From contig CBFIHR010000054.1 of the NCBI GenBank assembly GCA_965662365.1, forward strand, positions 1 to 29,429: DNA of 29,429 bases, given 5' to 3'. The stretch comes from CAWVWD01 sp965662365 (GTDB taxonomy: Bacteria; Bacteroidota; Bacteroidia; Chitinophagales; Saprospiraceae). The notes beneath the pieces were generated by a model that saw only the letters and a program-made list of their open reading frames with translations, did not search any database and was not told the DNA's origin. Of this stretch, positions 14,684 through 23,580 are shown piece by piece. The position numbers were made by a program, and so were the translations under genes. Each line of letters starts with the position of its first letter. Position 1 is the first letter of the stretch.

Positions 14684-16120
14684 TCACGCCCATTGACGAA
14701 TATTCACCATTGCTTTCGGATAATTCCCACCGATTTTCACCTTTGTATATTTTTGTTCTTCGAAAGAAATCAAATCTGGCCGATGAATTTTCTCATTCGA
14801 TAAACCTTCAAGTTGTGGCAACCATAATTTTACAAAATCACCATTCGGATCGTAGCGAGTTGCTTGTGATAAAATATTAAAATAACGGTTTTCTCTCGGA
14901 TCACTACCGACTCCAGCGACATAATTCCAATTTCCGTAATTACTCGCGGGATCATAATCAATCAATAAAGATTCGAAATATTCGGCTCCAATTTGCCAAT
15001 TGATGTGTAAATCTTTGACTAAGAAACTGGCTACATTTTGACGACCACGATTCGACATAAAACCAGTTTTATTTAATTCCGTCATATTTGCATCGATGAA
15101 CGGAACACCAGTTCTACCATTGGCCCAAGCCTCGAATAATTTACGATTTTCGATCCATCTTTCGTCAGCTTCTCCTTTTGTTCCACCTTTTTGGAAAATT
15201 TTGTTCCCGTGTTTTTTTGCCATCAAGCGGAAAAAATCACGCCACAACAATTCAAAAATCATCCAATAAGTTGACTTATTTTTCTTGCGTTCTCGCTCAT
15301 ATTTCTTGACTTCATGATAGATTTTCTTTGGCGAAATACAACCTTGTGCCAACCACGGCGAAAACTTCGACGAGTAGTTTGCACCAATCAAGCCATTACG
15401 AGTTTCCTTGTAAGATTTAATACAATCCGTCTCCCACAAATAATGATTTAAGCGTTCCAGAGCGGCTGTTTCCCCTCCTTTAAAATCCAGAACGGCACGC
15501 TCGTCCACGCTGAATTCTTCATGTCCCAGATCTGTCAGCGTTGGGATTTCGCCAGTTTCATAACGGAACGACCAAGGCTTGAACTCCGTTGGCTCTGGCA
15601 ACAAATCTCTTATTGGAACATAACGCTCAACTTCCTTTCGGAAATGCGTGAATGTATCAGGCGTGTGTGCGACAGGAAAAGGCAAATCTTGTGTGTAATA
15701 CATCATTTTGCCTCGATAATAATACAATTCTCGACCGATTTCCCACAATTTTTTCTCGACTGCATCTTGAACCTCAATCTCCTCTTGTGTCCGTTCAATA
15801 TTACAAAATACCCAAGCCGCACGAATCTCCTCTGCCAAAGCAGGAACAATTTCTTCGGGTTTTCCTTCCCGTACAATCAAGTCGATTCCTAAATTCTGGA
15901 ACGATTGACGCAAGTCTTCCACGCATTCAATGATGAATTTTGCCCGGTATTTTCCTGTTTTATTGAATCCATATTTAGTTTTTCCTAAAAATTGTCGCTC
16001 ATCAAAAACAAAAATCGGAACGATTTCATCACCACGCTTCATTGCTTCGATTAGGGCTTCATTATCGTGCAAACGAAGATCTTGACGAAACCACACAACT
16101 ACTCTACGAGAACTTTTCAT
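14684..16120 (-). CDS. DASH-type cryptochrome/photolyase
   Basis: FAD- and probably folate-binding blue-light protein of 478 residues; DASH members repair UV-induced cyclobutane pyrimidine dimers, mainly in single-stranded DNA. The N-terminal Rossmann domain begins VVVWFRQDLRLHDNEAL (7-23). DASH-like features are TPDTFTHFRKEVE at about 153-165, LLWRDFFRLMAKKHGNK in the middle, and the FAD-cavity motifs TGFMSNRGRQNVASF and NYGNWNYVAGVGSDPREN. The length and these motifs favour DASH over CPD class I photolyase. It is upstream of hemH on the same strand, but the two are separated by a repeat array and a promoter. No photosensory regulator or carotenoid gene is adjacent. Confidence 0.93.
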   Translation of the reverse strand: MKSSRRVVVWFRQDLRLHDNEALIEAMKRGDEIVPIFVFDERQFLGKTKYGFNKTGKYRAKFIIECVEDLRQSFQNLGIDLIVREGKPEEIVPALAEEIRAAWVFCNIERTQEEIEVQDAVEKKLWEIGRELYYYRGKMMYYTQDLPFPVAHTPDTFTHFRKEVERYVPIRDLLPEPTEFKPWSFRYETGEIPTLTDLGHEEFSVDERAVLDFKGGETAALERLNHYLWETDCIKSYKETRNGLIGANYSSKFSPWLAQGCISPKKIYHEVKKYERERKKNKSTYWMIFELLWRDFFRLMAKKHGNKIFQKGGTKGEADERWIENRKLFEAWANGRTGVPFIDANMTELNKTGFMSNRGRQNVASFLVKDLHINWQIGAEYFESLLIDYDPASNYGNWNYVAGVGSDPRENRYFNILSQATRYDPNGDFVKLWLPQLEGLSNEKIHRPDLISFEEQKYTKVKIGGNYPKAMVNIRQWA

Positions 16121-16257
16121 GGAACTATAATTTTAGAATCTAAAAATTGTACTGTATAACATGAAAGTCGTCTTTATGTTGAATGAGGTTTTATTAATTT
16201 TCAAAAAAAAATGAAAGTTAAGTATTTCCTATAGATTTCGCAGATATTGCAGTTTTC

Positions 16258-16704
16258 CTATTTTCTACGTTCTCTAAAAAATCGTTGCAAAAGTGCCTGA
16301 CATTCATTCGCCAAAACCCCTTTTTCAACAATCGTTTTCGGGTGTAATAATGGATTATTAATCAAAGAAAATCCTTTTTTTGCATCAGCCGCAGCAAAAA
16401 CAATCTTACCAATTTGCGACCAAGCCAATGCACCCGCACACATCGGGCAAGGTTCGAGCGTCACGTAAAGCGTACAATCATTCAAGTATTTTGTACCCAA
16501 ATAATCCGAAGCCGCAGTAATAGCCAACATTTCTGCATGAGCCGTTACATCTTGCAATCGTTCTGTTTGATTATATGCTTTCGCAATAATTTGATGGTTA
16601 ACAACAACGACCGCACCGACCGGAATCTCATCTTCATCGTATGCTTTTTGGGCTTCCGCCAACGCTTTTCGCATAAAATACTCCGGCGTATAAATGTTTA
16701 TCAT
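16258..16704 (-). CDS. tadA: tRNA adenosine(34) deaminase
   Basis: Zinc enzyme that converts A34 to inosine in the anticodon of tRNA-Arg(ACG), needed for decoding CGN codons. The cytidine-deaminase fold signature is complete: HAE (56-58, zinc His and catalytic Glu) and PCPMC (85-89, two zinc cysteines). The length of 148 residues is normal for TadA. Guanine deaminase is the main alternative within this superfamily, but the N-terminus (MRKALAEAQKA) and VTLEPCPMCAGAL are TadA-like. It is separated from the photolyase by 137 bp and has no clear -7 box. Confidence 0.93.
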   Translation of the reverse strand: MINIYTPEYFMRKALAEAQKAYDEDEIPVGAVVVVNHQIIAKAYNQTERLQDVTAHAEMLAITAASDYLGTKYLNDCTLYVTLEPCPMCAGALAWSQIGKIVFAAADAKKGFSLINNPLLHPKTIVEKGVLANECQALLQRFFRERRK

Positions 16705-16791
16705 TAGTTGCTTTATTAAGTTTTTTAATACGTTTTTTAGTAAGAATTATCAAAACTCGTAACGAAATATTTCATAATATGACTTTTTTCA

Positions 16792-16831
16792 AAAAAAACA
16801 AAAAAAATAGTCCCGAGCAACTCGGGACTAT
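16792..16831 (-). terminator. Terminator of pckA
   Basis: A perfect 11-bp GC-rich stem, ATAGTCCCGAG (16807-16817) with CTCGGGACTAT (16821-16831), loop CAA. On the minus strand it is followed by an almost unbroken T-run down to about 16792. It sits 146 bp past the pckA stop codon, giving a long 3' untranslated end. Confidence 0.9.
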
Positions 16832-16976
16832 ATACTATTTCGGAAAAGTAATCAAAAAAGGACATTATCCTTTATCTCAGTTTTATTTGGCGTGATCGTT
16901 TAAGTCGTTGAAGTCAAATCTCCACAAAAATCTCAAGCGGTAATAAGCCCTTCAACTGCTTAAACTAAAAAACCAA

Positions 16977-18590
16977 TTAAACCGTTTGCAACAGCTTAGG
17001 AGCAGCAGAAAGTACCGCTTCAGAAGCCTCATCTTCAAACTTTCTAAAGTTTTTGATAAATGCTTTCGCTAAGAAGTTGGCTTTATAATCGTAATCTGCA
17101 GGATTTTCCCAAGCGTCACGAGGATTCAATAATTCAAATGGAACACCTGGACATTCAACCGGAATATTTAAACCAAAAATATTATCATCTTGCGTTCTAA
17201 CATTATCTAACTTGCCTTCTAATGCCGCTGAAATCATCGCACGGGTAAAACCTAATTTCATACGATTACCGACACCGAATCCACCGCCAGACCAACCCGT
17301 GTTGACTAACCAAACATTTGTACCATGTTCCAACATTTTTTCTTTTAGCATTTCTGCATAATGAGTCGGGTGCAATGGTAAAAACGGTGCTCCAAAACAA
17401 GCCGAAAACGTCATTTCAGGATCTGTGACGCCAGCTTCTGTTCCAGCTACTTTTGCCGTATAACCACTGATAAAGTGATACATCGCTTGGTCAGGAGTTA
17501 ATTTTGAAATCGGAGGCAAAACACCGTAAGCATCGCAAGTCAAAAAGAAAATATTTTTAGGAATCCCACCTTTTGAGCCAGGTTGAATATTATCAATATG
17601 GTCAATCGGGTAAGAGACCCTCGTATTTTGGGTAATCGTTGCATCTTCGTAATCAGGTCGGTTTGTACCTTCAAAGAATTTGATATTCTCTAAAATAGCC
17701 CCCGAACGAATCGCATGATAAATGTCAGGTTCACCTTCTTCACTTAAATTAATCGTTTTGGCATAACAACCGCCTTCAAAATTGAAAACGCCATCCTCTG
17801 ACCAACCGTGTTCGTCATCACCAATCAATTTACGATTTGGATCAGCAGAAAGTGTCGTTTTTCCCGTTCCAGAAAGCCCAAAGAAAACAGCAACGTCCTC
17901 TTTTTTACCGACATTCGCCGAACAGTGCATTGATAAAACATCACGCTCTAATGGCAAAATGTAGTTTAAGACAGAAAAAATCCCCTTTTTGATTTCGCCA
18001 GTATAACCAGTTCCACCGATGATAATTTCTTTTTCTGCAAAGTTGATGATCGAAAAGTTGCTTTGACGAGTGCCATCAATATCAGGATTTGCTTTAAAAC
18101 CTGGCGCACACAAGATGGTCCATTCAGGATTAGCGTTTAGGATTTCGTTGGTTGTCGGGCGTAAAAACATATTGTTAGCAAACATCGCACTCCAAGGATA
18201 TTCTGCGACCAAACGCAATGATAAACGATACTTCTCGTCAGCACAAGCATAAGCATCACGTACATAAACCTCTTTGTCGGCTAAGTAATTGACGATTTTA
18301 CTTCTCAATTGCTGATAATACATTGGTAAAATAGGCTTATTGATATCGTTCCAATCTACTGTATTTGAGGCAACTTTATCTTTTACAATAAAACGGTCTT
18401 GAGGTGAGCGACCAGTGAATTTTCCAGTATAGACAACTAAAGCCCCTGTATCCGATAGTAACCCTTGACGATTTTGAATGGTATGTGCCACCAATTCTTT
18501 TGGACTTAAATTCCAGTAAGCTGTTTTAAACTTGTTAATACCTAAATCTGCTAATGAGGTATTTGGATTTTTCATGCCGTAATTTTTCAT
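16977..18590 (-). CDS. pckA: Phosphoenolpyruvate carboxykinase (ATP)
   Basis: Converts oxaloacetate and ATP to phosphoenolpyruvate and CO2, the entry step of gluconeogenesis, or runs in reverse for CO2 fixation. The 537-residue length is typical of the ATP form. Visible motifs are the substrate-binding RSPQDRF (61-67), IGGTGYTGEIKKG (191-203), the P-loop GLSGTGKTT (238-246) and the metal-binding IGDDEHGW (256-263). The GTP-specific family has a different P-loop context and is longer. A full promoter signature is visible upstream and a strong terminator downstream, so it is a single-gene unit. Confidence 0.97.
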   Translation of the reverse strand: MKNYGMKNPNTSLADLGINKFKTAYWNLSPKELVAHTIQNRQGLLSDTGALVVYTGKFTGRSPQDRFIVKDKVASNTVDWNDINKPILPMYYQQLRSKIVNYLADKEVYVRDAYACADEKYRLSLRLVAEYPWSAMFANNMFLRPTTNEILNANPEWTILCAPGFKANPDIDGTRQSNFSIINFAEKEIIIGGTGYTGEIKKGIFSVLNYILPLERDVLSMHCSANVGKKEDVAVFFGLSGTGKTTLSADPNRKLIGDDEHGWSEDGVFNFEGGCYAKTINLSEEGEPDIYHAIRSGAILENIKFFEGTNRPDYEDATITQNTRVSYPIDHIDNIQPGSKGGIPKNIFFLTCDAYGVLPPISKLTPDQAMYHFISGYTAKVAGTEAGVTDPEMTFSACFGAPFLPLHPTHYAEMLKEKMLEHGTNVWLVNTGWSGGGFGVGNRMKLGFTRAMISAALEGKLDNVRTQDDNIFGLNIPVECPGVPFELLNPRDAWENPADYDYKANFLAKAFIKNFRKFEDEASEAVLSAAPKLLQTV

Positions 18591-18700
18591 AAACTGTGTC
18601 CTTTTGTTAGTAAAATGATAAAGGAGTTATTATCGGTAGTGAATTACTTTCCGAGTATAAATATTGATAATAACTCATTATTTTGTTTGTGAATGTGATA

Positions 18701-18730
18701 CAAAATTAGAGGGATTTCGATAGCAAACAA
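18701..18730 (-). promoter_or_regulatory. Promoter of pckA (-33 TTG and -7 box)
   Basis: The minus strand reads TTG, 19 bp, then TAATTTTG. This is the complete Bacteroidota promoter layout and the best promoter in the window. The leader to the ATG at 18590 would be about 105 nt. Confidence 0.7.
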
Positions 18731-19417
18731 CCCCATTAGCGAAAATTCGCAATGTTCTCTGCAAACTAATTTTTTATGTGTTTTTTTGACACTAAGTCAC
18801 TCATTATCAATATTTTAATAGTTTAAAAAATAGACTAAGCCTTTGTTTCAAAAGTAACAAAAGAGCAGCATAACGCTCTAAATTTTGTTGGTTAAATCTA
18901 TACCAAATAACATTTTATAAAATGTTGGGCTTATAAAATTAAAAGTATTAAGAAAATTAACAGTTTGATTCATGCGATGATTTGATTATACTTCATTCTA
19001 CTTTTTAAAAAGTAACGCTCTCTAAAGACGAAAAAAACAACAAAACACTGTAATGACAAATTAATGACAAATTAAAACTGGCATATTTTCGTGTTTTGCA
19101 GTGAATTTAACTTCTTATCACATCTATCCCTTTAGATTTTTAATGATTTCAAGACAGGATTAACCGATGTTTATTGATTTGAGTAGCAATACAAATTATT
19201 ATTTCACCATAGATATTATGTGAATTTTATTTACCGATGTCTGTCCTATTTCTTGTAGCATTGTTGTAATTTTCGTGTTTCAGAAATGTCTCTTATTCCA
19301 TAAAATACCTATAAAACAAGTATATTTTTAACGAAATATTAACAAAAAGGGGTTAAAACTTGACTTGTATCAATTGAATCTCTAACTTGTCTTTCTTTTT
19401 GAGTGACGAATACATAT
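18731..19417. other. Gene-free interval upstream of the pckA promoter and the DUF3995 gene
   Basis: About 690 bp, very AT-rich, with no supported ORF. Visible structure: an exact 11-bp tandem duplication TAATGACAAAT at 19051-19072, ACCGATGT repeated directly at 19163-19170 and 19233-19240, and TAACGCTCT at 18871 and 19013. I see no tRNA, riboswitch or terminator in it. The promoter for the downstream plus-strand gene should lie near its right end. Confidence 0.5.
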
Positions 19418-19852
19418 ATGACAACAACATTCATTGCAGGTTTCGTGGTTTCTATAATATTTACCTTTTTGAGTTTAGTTCACTTCTATTGGGCATTCTC
19501 AGGAAATATGATGCACGAATATGTCATTCCAGAAATCAATAGCCAAAAAGTCTTCTCACCATCTAAATTAATGACCGCAACGATAGGATTCGGCTTATTA
19601 ATATTTGCTTTTATTATTTTAGGTCATATTGGTGTTTTTGAACTATTATTTCTAAATAATATTTTCAAATATGGTACTTGGCTGATTGCCATTATTTTTT
19701 TAGGTCGTGCAATAGGTGACTTTAAGTACATTGGCTTTTTCAAAAAAGTTAACGACACAAAATTCGCTTTTTGGGATACTCAATTATATTCTCCACTTTC
19801 TTTATTAATTGCGATTTTGACGATCTTAGTGATTTATAATCATACCCCTTAA
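19418..19852 (+). CDS. Small four-helix membrane protein, DUF3995-like
   Basis: A 144-residue protein with four hydrophobic segments (about 4-25, 48-70, 77-97 and 119-138). SLVHFYWAFSG in the first helix, followed by VIPE and a Pro/Ser-Lys loop, matches the pattern I associate with DUF3995, a family of unknown function. The ATG at 19418 is preferred to an in-frame GTG at 19403 because it gives a clean membrane-segment start. It is isolated, preceded by a long non-coding stretch, and shares a terminator with the convergent dnaN. Confidence 0.72.
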   Translation: MTTTFIAGFVVSIIFTFLSLVHFYWAFSGNMMHEYVIPEINSQKVFSPSKLMTATIGFGLLIFAFIILGHIGVFELLFLNNIFKYGTWLIAIIFLGRAIGDFKYIGFFKKVNDTKFAFWDTQLYSPLSLLIAILTILVIYNHTP

Positions 19853-19889
19853 TATTAAAAAGATAAAATATACTTCATAGTTAGACTAA

Positions 19890-19924
19890 AAAAGGTCGAA
19901 AAGCATAATGCTTTTCGACCTTTT
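19890..19924. terminator. Bidirectional terminator between the DUF3995 gene and dnaN
   Basis: A perfect 16-bp stem (19890-19905 with 19909-19924), loop TAA, with A-runs on the left and T-runs on the right. It therefore serves both convergent genes. Confidence 0.92.
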
Positions 19925-19946
19925 AAATTTACCAATTATTTGAATC

Positions 19947-21062
19947 TTAGTTTCCTAACATTACTGGCATCACTAACATCATAATATTTTCACCATCAGG
20001 CTGATCAGAAGGTAATAAAATTCCTGCACGATTAGAGTTTGACATTTCTAACTTCACATCGTCTGTATCTAAGATATTCAACATTTCTGCTAAGAATTTC
20101 GCATTAAAACCGATACTTAACGGTTCCCCTTCATAGCTACAAGGCAACTGTTCTGTTGCTTCATTCGAGAAATCTAAATCTTGAGCAGAAACCGTTAAAC
20201 TTCCTTCTGAAATATTTAAGACAACTTGATTAGTTGTTTTATTTGCATAAATCGCAATACGTTTCAATGATGCTTGAAAATCTTTACGATTGATCGTCAA
20301 TACATTTGGATTTTCTGTCGGAATTACCGCATTATAATCTGGATAACGAGCATCAATCAAACGACATACTAAATTCACAGCACCGAAAGAGAAAAAGGCG
20401 TTCGCACGGTTGAATGACAAGTTCACTTCGTCATTAGCTGGTAAACTATTTTTCAATAGGTTCAACGCTTTTTTGGGTACGATAAAGTTTTCGGTAATGC
20501 TACTTTCTAACTCTAAATAAGTGTACTTCACCAATTTGTGTGCATCCGTAGCGACACAAGTCAACTCTGTAGAACCAACATTGAAATAAACGCCAGTCAT
20601 CGCCGGACGCAAATCATCATTACTGGTCGCAAACAATGTTTTACCAATCGCATTCATCAAAGCAGAAGACGGTAACTCTACTGAACTTACTTCGTCAGGC
20701 TGTGGAATCGTCGGAAAATCCGCACCATCTTCACCCGCTAATTTATACTTACCATAAGCCGATGTAATCCCTATCGCAAAGTTATCTTCATCTACCGAAA
20801 ACGTAATCGGTTGCTCTGGTAAAGCCTTCAAGGTATCCAATAAGATTTTCGCAGGAATCGCTACTTCTCCACTTCCGCTTGCTTGAATTTCCATCTCCGT
20901 AGAGATAGACGTTTCTAAGTCCGTCGCTGCAATTTTTAACGTATTTCCATCAATAGTAAATAGAAAATCTTCCAAAATCGGTAATACAGGATTTGAACCG
21001 ATTGCACCACTTACGATTTGCAATTGCTTCAAAAGGTCTGCTGAGGATACACTAAATTTCAT
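19947..21062 (-). CDS. dnaN: DNA polymerase III beta sliding clamp
   Basis: Ring-shaped dimer that tethers the replicative polymerase to DNA. The 371-residue length fits three repeats of the clamp fold. Typical features are MKFSVSSADLLKQL at the start, LPILEDFLF (27-35), the second-domain run RPAMTGVYFN, ATDAHKLVKY, and the C-terminal MLVMPVMLGN, which matches the usual MPMR-like ending with the last residue changed. It is not next to dnaA or recF, so this is not the classical origin cluster. A -7-like box lies 69 bp upstream. Confidence 0.96.
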   Translation of the reverse strand: MKFSVSSADLLKQLQIVSGAIGSNPVLPILEDFLFTIDGNTLKIAATDLETSISTEMEIQASGSGEVAIPAKILLDTLKALPEQPITFSVDEDNFAIGITSAYGKYKLAGEDGADFPTIPQPDEVSSVELPSSALMNAIGKTLFATSNDDLRPAMTGVYFNVGSTELTCVATDAHKLVKYTYLELESSITENFIVPKKALNLLKNSLPANDEVNLSFNRANAFFSFGAVNLVCRLIDARYPDYNAVIPTENPNVLTINRKDFQASLKRIAIYANKTTNQVVLNISEGSLTVSAQDLDFSNEATEQLPCSYEGEPLSIGFNAKFLAEMLNILDTDDVKLEMSNSNRAGILLPSDQPDGENIMMLVMPVMLGN

Positions 21063-21130
21063 ATCGTAAATTTACATTTTAGGAGTCAAACACTTTGAAA
21101 GCGTCCGATCACTTAATTCATTTAAAAAGA

Positions 21131-21138
21131 CAAAAATA
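21131..21138 (-). promoter_or_regulatory. Predicted -7 box for dnaN
   Basis: The minus strand reads TATTTTTG, matching TAnnTTTG, 69 bp upstream of the dnaN ATG. No -33 TTG occurs at the right spacing, and in this AT-rich context a chance match is possible. Confidence 0.4.
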
Positions 21139-21345
21139 ACATTTTTTGTCATTATATCTGTTATAAAATATTAATTTATGGTCAAGTTAAAAGTGTAGAT
21201 TTCTATTCCAGTATATTTCTCATAAAACTTACGCTCAAATCCTTTTCAAACAATTCTTTAAGAAGCGTCAAATTATATTCAGTCTTCAAAAAATAGCTTT
21301 AGTACTTTATTTTTTATAAAAAATACATAAAAAACATTTAAAAAG

Positions 21346-22785
21346 CTACTGTTTTAAGCGTTTCGCAATGAGTTGATTTGCCAGTTTTGGATTTGCTTTC
21401 CCTCTCGTTTGTTTCATAATTTCACCAACAAACAAGCCCATAAACTTCTTTTTACCTCGCTTCAAGGCTTCAAACTTATCTGGGTATTTCGCAATAATAC
21501 CTTCTAAAATTTCCGCAATTTCGTCGTTGTTATTGTCTTGAATCAAGTTCAATTTTTTAGCTAAATCCAATGGATTTGCCGCTGCATTTTTTAATAATTG
21601 AGGTAATAATTGCTGCTTTGCTGCCAACATATTTACCTTTCCATCATCAATAATTTTAATCAATTTTGCTAAATTAGATGGTTGTAAAGGCAAGATTTTA
21701 AAAGAAATCTTATGTTCATTCACATGCGATTTTAGGCTGTTAATCAACCAGTTAGAAGCCGATTTATAATTTTTTGTGTATCGTACAACTTCATAAAAGT
21801 AATCCACCAAATCTTTTTCTTCTGTCAATATTGCAGCGTCATATTCTGACAAACCATAAGTCGTCATTAGCTCCGTTTTCAAGACATCGGGCAGCGTTGG
21901 CATAGCAGCTTTTATCTCCGCTAATAAGGTGTCAGAAATAATCACTGGCGATAAATCTGGTTCTGGAAAATAGCGATAATCCGGCGCATCTTCCTTCGAA
22001 CGCAACGAATAAGTCGTCCCTTTTTCGGTATTAAATCCACGAGTTTCCTGTACGACTGTTTCGCCTTTTTCCATCAATCGAATCTGGCGTTTGATTTCAT
22101 GATTAATCGCTCGTTTTGCATTTCGTACGGAGTTTACGTTCTTCACTTCGCAGCGATTGTTGTATTTCGTCGCCCCTTTCAAGCGTACCGACACATTACA
22201 ATCAAATCGCAGTGACCCTTCTTCCATGTTACCATCCGAAATATCTAAATACTTCACCAGCTTTCGTAAAGTATTGATAAATAAAGCTGTTTCGTCTGCT
22301 GAACGCAAGTCTGGCTCGGTGACAATTTCCAAAAGCGGCACACCTGCACGATTCAAATCTACCAACGTATATTTATCATCTAAATCATGGATCGACTTTC
22401 CCGCATCTTCCTCCATGTGAATATGATGCAAACGAACCTTTTTGTCCTCATTTATCTTCACAAATCCACCGATACAAATCGGCTGATTATCTTGTGTCAC
22501 TTGATAGCCTTTCGGCAAATCGGCATAAAAATAATTCTTACGATCAAAGAAATTCACTTGATTAATGTCGCAATCTAAAGCTAAACCTAACTTCACCGCA
22601 CTTTCGACCTGTCGCTTATTGATTCGGGGCAATGTGCCTGGGTGAGCCAATGAAATTGGGCTGGTGTGTGCATTCGGCTGCCCACCAAATGCCGCACTAT
22701 CGGCACAAAATGCCTTCGTTTTTGTATTCAACTGTACGTGGACTTCAAGACCAATGACCGCTTCGTATTTATTAGAATTTTCCAT
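21346..22785 (-). CDS. gatB: Asp-tRNA(Asn)/Glu-tRNA(Gln) amidotransferase subunit B
   Basis: Kinase-like subunit of GatCAB, which activates and amidates misacylated Glu-tRNA(Gln) or Asp-tRNA(Asn). The 479-residue protein opens with YEAVIGLEVHVQL (8-20), the metal and ATP-binding start of GatB, and continues with FFDRKNYFYADLPKGYQ (79-95) and EEDAGKS. The C-terminal part from about residue 330 is the helical GatB/YqeY tRNA-binding domain ending in a Lys/Arg-rich tail. gatA and gatC are not in the window, so the subunits are encoded apart. A dispersed gat arrangement is common outside Firmicutes. Confidence 0.96.
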   Translation of the reverse strand: MENSNKYEAVIGLEVHVQLNTKTKAFCADSAAFGGQPNAHTSPISLAHPGTLPRINKRQVESAVKLGLALDCDINQVNFFDRKNYFYADLPKGYQVTQDNQPICIGGFVKINEDKKVRLHHIHMEEDAGKSIHDLDDKYTLVDLNRAGVPLLEIVTEPDLRSADETALFINTLRKLVKYLDISDGNMEEGSLRFDCNVSVRLKGATKYNNRCEVKNVNSVRNAKRAINHEIKRQIRLMEKGETVVQETRGFNTEKGTTYSLRSKEDAPDYRYFPEPDLSPVIISDTLLAEIKAAMPTLPDVLKTELMTTYGLSEYDAAILTEEKDLVDYFYEVVRYTKNYKSASNWLINSLKSHVNEHKISFKILPLQPSNLAKLIKIIDDGKVNMLAAKQQLLPQLLKNAAANPLDLAKKLNLIQDNNNDEIAEILEGIIAKYPDKFEALKRGKKKFMGLFVGEIMKQTRGKANPKLANQLIAKRLKQ

Positions 22786-22970
22786 GATATTCCTTTTTTA
22801 AAATTCGTAACAAAGTAACCACATATTATACAATTCTTATAAAGATTTCTCTAAATATTTGTATTACTTACAACAAACCTTTCTTTATTTTTTAAATTAA
22901 AAATACCAACTAAATTCATATTTTGATTAAAAGCCGTAATTTCGACACTTCAACACAAAACAATAATTAG

Positions 22971-23567
22971 ATGACCGAATTAACACTACAAAAGAAAGCA
23001 GAAAATTACGTCAGTAATCTATTCTTAGAAGCTAATACTTCTGGGCTTTTCTACCATGATTTTAATCATACCCTCAGTGTTGTAGAAGCCGTCACGACTA
23101 TTGCGGAAGCGATAAAACTAACCGAAAAAGAAAAGGAAATATTAACTGTTGCGGCATGGTTTCACGATACTGGCTATCTCTACACTCGGACAGAACACGA
23201 AGCCTTGAGTATCCGCATCGTCAAATCTGCTTTGAATCCTAACTACCTATCCCTTACCGAAGCTGTCACGACTTGCATTGCTGCTACTAAAGTCGGTCAA
23301 ACGCCTCAGTCCGATTTAGCCGCTTTGCTCAAAGATGCCGATATTGCCTTCGGTTCAGCCTACAATTTCTACCAAACCAATAACGCTTATCGGGAAGAAC
23401 TCCGAATCACTGAAAATAAAACTTTCGATGATGCGACTTGGTATAAAATGAGCTTGAATTTTTTGGAAAATGTTACCTTTTTTTCAGCTTATGGACAACA
23501 ACATTTTGCTCCTTTGGTGAAGCAAAACCTGGAGCGGTATAAGTCCGAAAAACCTGATAACTTTTGA
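22971..23567 (+). CDS. HD-domain phosphohydrolase
   Basis: Predicted cytosolic metal-dependent phosphohydrolase of 198 residues. HD-superfamily ligands are visible: YHDFNHT (28-34, His33), WFHDTGY (63-69, the HD pair His65-Asp66), EH at 75-76 and LLKDADIAF (119-127, Asp122 or Asp124). No partner domain (GGDEF, RelA, cyclase) is fused, so it is a single-domain member and its substrate, probably a nucleotide, is unknown. The last codons (KPDNF, stop) lie inside the left arm of a palindromic hairpin, which also supplies the TGA. The gene converges with the glycosyltransferase gene with only 13 bp between the stops. Confidence 0.85.
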   Translation: MTELTLQKKAENYVSNLFLEANTSGLFYHDFNHTLSVVEAVTTIAEAIKLTEKEKEILTVAAWFHDTGYLYTRTEHEALSIRIVKSALNPNYLSLTEAVTTCIAATKVGQTPQSDLAALLKDADIAFGSAYNFYQTNNAYREELRITENKTFDDATWYKMSLNFLENVTFFSAYGQQHFAPLVKQNLERYKSEKPDNF

Positions 23568-23580
23568 AAAGCTGTCAGGT
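23552..23580. terminator. Palindromic hairpin overlapping the HD gene end
   Basis: ACCTGA (23552-23557) pairs with TCAGGT (23575-23580), with an inner CTTT/AAAG stem (23561-23564 with 23568-23571). It includes the HD gene stop codon and abuts the glycosyltransferase stop codon. On the minus strand it is followed by TTTTT, so it should terminate the glycosyltransferase transcript. Confidence 0.75.

Noticed and set aside
19947..21062. Chromosome origin near dnaN
   Set aside because: No dnaA or recF gene, no DnaA-box cluster and no AT-rich unwinding repeats were seen next to it.
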